Assembly: GCA_965216515.1 (NCBI GenBank)
Contig: OZ244173.1
Span: 1,364,001-1,428,000, forward strand
Source of the DNA: CAXMRP01 sp965216515
Lineage (GTDB): Bacteria > Pseudomonadota > Alphaproteobacteria > Rhizobiales > Afifellaceae
Length of the DNA stretch: 64,000 nucleotides
Direction: 5' to 3'
Shown here: positions 61,502 to 64,000 of the stretch, in pieces
Position numbering within the stretch: position 1 is the stretch's first letter
Layout: every line of letters begins with the position of its first letter
Made by a program: the position numbers and the translations under genes
Notes under the pieces: model-generated
What the model was told of the DNA's origin: nothing
Seen by the model: the letters and a program-made list of their open reading frames with translations, nothing else
Databases searched by the model: none

Positions 61502-62400
61502 CGATAGTGCACCCGGCGCTCGAGAAACCGGAACTGAAGGAGCGTCACGACCAGCACAAAAGCGAAAAACACCATCGTGATGGCACTGGCGTAACCGGCC
61601 TTGAAATAGGTGAAGCCCTCCCGGTAGAGCGCATAGACCAGCGTATCGGAGGCAAATGCCGGGCCGCCGCGGGTTATGGTCGCCACCGTCTCGAACACCC
61701 GGAACGCGTTGGTGGCGCTGATCACGGCCACGAACAGGGTTGTCGGACCGAGCATCGGCCAGGTGACGGTCCAGAACCGCTCCCACGGCCGCACGGCGCC
61801 GTCCACCTCGGCGGCTTCGTACAATTCGCCGGGAATGGCGGTAAGGCCGGCCAGATACAGGACCATGTTGTATCCGACGCTGTGCCAGATACCGATGACG
61901 GCGAGCGTGTAGATGACAAGGCTGCGGTCCGAAAGCCATCGCGGCGTCGCCCAGTTGAGGCCACCCAAAACCGCATTGACCAGACCGATCGATGGGTGAA
62001 GCAGCATCTGCCAGGAGATGGCCATTGCCACCAGGGTTGCCGCAACCGGCAGAAAATAGGCTGCTTTCAAGGCGTTTGCGAGCCGCGGCGCCCAAGCCAT
62101 CATGTTGTGAAGACCGATGGCCACAACGAGTGCAAGCGTCATTGAACTTGGCACGACGACCGCGACATAGATCAGGGTGTTGGTAATGGCCCGGCGGCCG
62201 ATCGGATCGCTGAACAGCGTGGTGTAATTGTCAAATCCGATCCAGTTCAGGCTCCGCGCGCCGAACTGGTAGTCGGTGAACGAAAGAAACGCCACGATTA
62301 CGACCGGCGCAAAGATCATCACGAGCATGGCCAGCGTCGCCGGGCCGGCAAGCGTGAGATCGGTCAACGCCTCGCGGTATTTTCTCGGCAGCGCGCTCAT
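61498..62400 (-). CDS. Sugar ABC transporter permease, MalF/UgpA-like
   Basis: 300 residues. Typical order: TLAMLVMIFAPVVIVAFLSFTDY first helix, NWIGFDNYTTLFSDP, central helices, and EAA-type loop ELYEAAEVDGAVRPWERFWTVTWPMLGPTT (about 215-244). Overlaps the ATPase stop and the MalG start by 4 bases each. Confidence 0.92.
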   Translation of the reverse strand: MSALPRKYREALTDLTLAGPATLAMLVMIFAPVVIVAFLSFTDYQFGARSLNWIGFDNYTTLFSDPIGRRAITNTLIYVAVVVPSSMTLALVVAIGLHNMMAWAPRLANALKAAYFLPVAATLVAMAISWQMLLHPSIGLVNAVLGGLNWATPRWLSDRSLVIYTLAVIGIWHSVGYNMVLYLAGLTAIPGELYEAAEVDGAVRPWERFWTVTWPMLGPTTLFVAVISATNAFRVFETVATITRGGPAFASDTLVYALYREGFTYFKAGYASAITMVFFAFVLVVTLLQFRFLERRVHYR

Positions 62401-63491
62401 ACCACCGCCTGCAGTTGGCGTTCCGGTATTCGGCCGCCGGTTTCCGGATCGAACAGGTGCAGACAGCCCACCGGCACATCAAGCGCAATGTCCGATCCCA
62501 CAGACGGCGGCTCGTAGCCCTTGGACACCAGAGACCGCAGGGAAACTCCATCCTCCAGTCGTAGGTGAAGAAGCGTTTCGACACCCAGATACTCGATGCG
62601 TTCCAACTTTGCGGAGAGCTTGCCATCGGCAGCCGGTTGAAGGTCTTCCGGGCGAATACCCATGACCACCGGGCCGATATTCCAGCCGGCGAATTGCCCG
62701 TGACGTTTGGAGATATCGATGACGTTCATCTCGTTCTGGCCCACGAAACGGGCAACGTCGAGCGTGGCCGGGCTGTCGTAAAGCGCCGGCGGCGAACCGA
62801 TTTGCGCAACCTTGCCGTCGATCATGACGACGATCTGGTCGGACATCGCCATGGCTTCGGCCTGGTCGTGCGTCACATACACGAACGGCTTGCCGGTCTT
62901 GCGATGCAGGTCGGTCAATTCACCGCGCATTTGCACCCGCAGCTTGGCATCGAGGTTCGAAAGCGGCTCATCGAGCAGGAACATGACCGGGTCGCGCACC
63001 AGTGCCCGCGCCAGGGCGACACGCTGTTTTTGCCCGCCTGACAGTTGCGCCGGTTTGCGCTCCAGCAGTTGGCCGAGGCCCAGCATGTCGGCGACTTCAC
63101 CCACGCGGACTTGGATCGCCGCACCCTTGTCACGCGCCTTCCCGGGAAAAAGCCTGGCCAGGGGCAGACGCTCAACACGAGTCAGATCCCGCATCGCCAG
63201 CGGCAGCGCGATATTCTGCCTCACCGTGAAATGGGGATAAAGCGCATACGACTGGAAGACCATCGCGATGTTGCGCTCCGCGGCCGAAAACTCTTCGACG
63301 TTTTGGCCATGCATGATGACGTCGCCCGAGGTCGGCCGGTCCAGCCCCGACATGATGCGAAGAGTCGTGGACTTGCCGCAACCCGATGGCCCCAGGAGCG
63401 ATGTGAACGATCCTTCGGGCACCTGCAGCGAGACATTCTGCAGGACTTTCGTCGCGCCGAAATTGCGCCAAATTTCGCGCAGTTCCATCAC
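62397..63491 (-). CDS. Sugar ABC transporter ATPase, UgpC/MalK-like
   Basis: 364 residues from a GTG at 63491, with GAGGGGG 8 bases upstream (a following ATG is also in frame). Walker A GPSGCGKST (about 35-43), signature LSGGQKQRVALARAL, Walker B FLLDEPLSNLDAKLR, and a C-terminal OB-like regulatory part (about 240-364). MalK/UgpC-type ATPases drive import of glycerol-3-phosphate, maltose or other sugars. First gene of the operon; an AT-rich repeated element lies just upstream. Confidence 0.93.
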   Translation of the reverse strand: MMELREIWRNFGATKVLQNVSLQVPEGSFTSLLGPSGCGKSTTLRIMSGLDRPTSGDVIMHGQNVEEFSAAERNIAMVFQSYALYPHFTVRQNIALPLAMRDLTRVERLPLARLFPGKARDKGAAIQVRVGEVADMLGLGQLLERKPAQLSGGQKQRVALARALVRDPVMFLLDEPLSNLDAKLRVQMRGELTDLHRKTGKPFVYVTHDQAEAMAMSDQIVVMIDGKVAQIGSPPALYDSPATLDVARFVGQNEMNVIDISKRHGQFAGWNIGPVVMGIRPEDLQPAADGKLSAKLERIEYLGVETLLHLRLEDGVSLRSLVSKGYEPPSVGSDIALDVPVGCLHLFDPETGGRIPERQLQAVV

Positions 63492-63504
63492 GACATCAGC
63501 CCCC

Positions 63505-63545
63505 TCGATGTAAGATAATGGTCATCTTGCACAACATCGATGTAA
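63505..63545. promoter_or_regulatory. Direct repeat and palindrome upstream of the sugar ABC operon
   Basis: TCGATGTAA occurs at 63505-63513 and 63537-63545, 32 bases apart (about three helical turns). ACATCGATGT (63534-63543) is a perfect palindrome and AAGAT/ATCTT (63512-63516, 63524-63528) another. The AT-rich stretch lies between the upstream LOG-like gene and the GTG of the ATPase, so it is likely the operon's operator/promoter. A matching regulator is not in the window. Confidence 0.5.
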
Positions 63546-63548
63546 TAT

Positions 63549-64000
63549 TTATGACAAATTGGGTTCGCTGAGAAGATGCATCGCCAGCGCACTGACGGCA
63601 TCCTCCACGGAATCCACATGACGCACGCCCTCGACATCGGGCGCACCTTCCAGGCCGAGAACCAGCTTGCCGAAATGCAACCCGTAGGCCACTTCACTCA
63701 AAGTGCCGTAGGAACCGCCAATTGCCACCAGCACCGCACAGCTTTTGGCGATGATCATGTTGCGTGCTTCGCCCAGACCAGTGGCAATCGGCAACTCGAT
63801 GTCTGCGTTGGCGCCACGCCAGTCGCTACCGGGAAGGAGGCCGACGCTGAGGCCGCCGCCATTGCGCACACCCTTGGCGATGGCGGCCATAATACCCTCC
63901 CGGCCTCCGCAGATGACGGTAAGACCCAACGCGCCCAACCGACCGCCGAGCACTTCCGCCGTTGATTCCTGTTTCTTTGTCGCCTCCCGCGGCCCGATCA
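63549..64000 (-). CDS. LOG/TIGR00725-like Rossmann-fold protein, 5' end missing
   Basis: Runs in from the right edge; the last 150 residues are visible. GPREATKKQESTAEVLGGRLGALGLTVICGGREGIMAAIAKG-type sequence (GREGIM site), an NMIIAKSCAVLVAIGGSYGTLSEVAYGL block with PGGxGTxxE-like IGGSYGTLSE, and conserved Gly-rich turns are the pattern of the SLOG-superfamily nucleotide-binding proteins (TIGR00725 branch). A GTG at 63953 could be an internal start, but the frame continues to 64000 with family-like sequence. Function is not fixed; LOG enzymes release free cytokinin-like bases, but this branch is uncharacterised. Confidence 0.75.
   Translation of the reverse strand, partial: IGPREATKKQESTAEVLGGRLGALGLTVICGGREGIMAAIAKGVRNGGGLSVGLLPGSDWRGANADIELPIATGLGEARNMIIAKSCAVLVAIGGSYGTLSEVAYGLHFGKLVLGLEGAPDVEGVRHVDSVEDAVSALAMHLLSEPNLS

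Overview
The window is 64 kb of GC-rich DNA, densely coding on both strands, with many 4-base ATGA/GTGA stop-start overlaps. Gene content points to an alphaproteobacterium: the MoxR/DUF58/DUF4159 block divergent from DUF1285-NUDIX-CCA transferase, aerobic hemF, trmL, SCO/PCu(A)C copper genes, and a large load of ABC importers with oxidative catabolic genes. I see no rRNA, tRNA, CRISPR, phage or insertion sequence. Genus cannot be fixed from the sequence alone.

Layout. (1) 1-3.0 kb: ABC exporter half-transporter cut by the left edge, a GNAT acetyltransferase, and an ArsR regulator/SRPBCC pair behind a palindromic AT-rich operator. (2) 3.4-13.0 kb: a catabolic island with a C45-type N-terminal-nucleophile hydrolase, a PspF-sized AAA+ activator with an altered GAFTGA loop, an AtuA-like protein with its DUF4387 partner, and a complete peptide-type ABC importer (binding protein, two permeases, two ATPases). 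(3) 13.2-31.9 kb: mostly housekeeping: GrpB-family protein, TrmL, HemF, a DUF1059-like protein, CCA transferase, NUDIX, DUF1285, the MoxR-DUF58-DUF4159-VWA-like envelope block, a cytochrome c/SCO/PCu(A)C copper group, a glutathionyl-hydroquinone reductase, a second NUDIX, a metallophosphoesterase and an unrecognised tail-anchored protein. (4) 32.1-44.3 kb: YbaK-like deacylase and a sugar/sugar-acid region: PfkB kinase, glycerate 2-kinase, GMC oxidoreductase, ketopantoate-reductase-like enzyme, acyl-CoA ligase, FucU mutarotase, ribokinase, cupin dioxygenase-like protein, aldose dehydrogenase and a semialdehyde dehydrogenase. (5) 44.7-59.2 kb: an Lrp/AsnC regulator divergent from a 13-gene, almost gapless operon made of a second peptide-type ABC importer followed by eight enzymes (hydrolase, creatininase-family amidohydrolase, flavoprotein, CoA ligase, VOC protein, quinone-oxidoreductase-like enzyme, thioesterase, threonine-aldolase-like lyase), closed by a 13-bp hairpin. 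(6) 59.3-64 kb: a sugar/polyol ABC importer on the minus strand in the order ATPase-permease-permease-binding protein, and a LOG-like Rossmann protein cut by the right edge.

The best candidates for undescribed biology are the 13-gene operon at 45.4-59.2 kb, which reads as a complete import-and-degrade pathway for an unknown amide- or carboxylate-containing compound, and the 3.4-13.0 kb island, where a sensorless AAA+ activator with a T-to-A change in its sigma-54 contact loop sits between an acyltransferase-fold hydrolase and the AtuA/DUF4387/ABC operon. Substrates are inferred from families, not shown.
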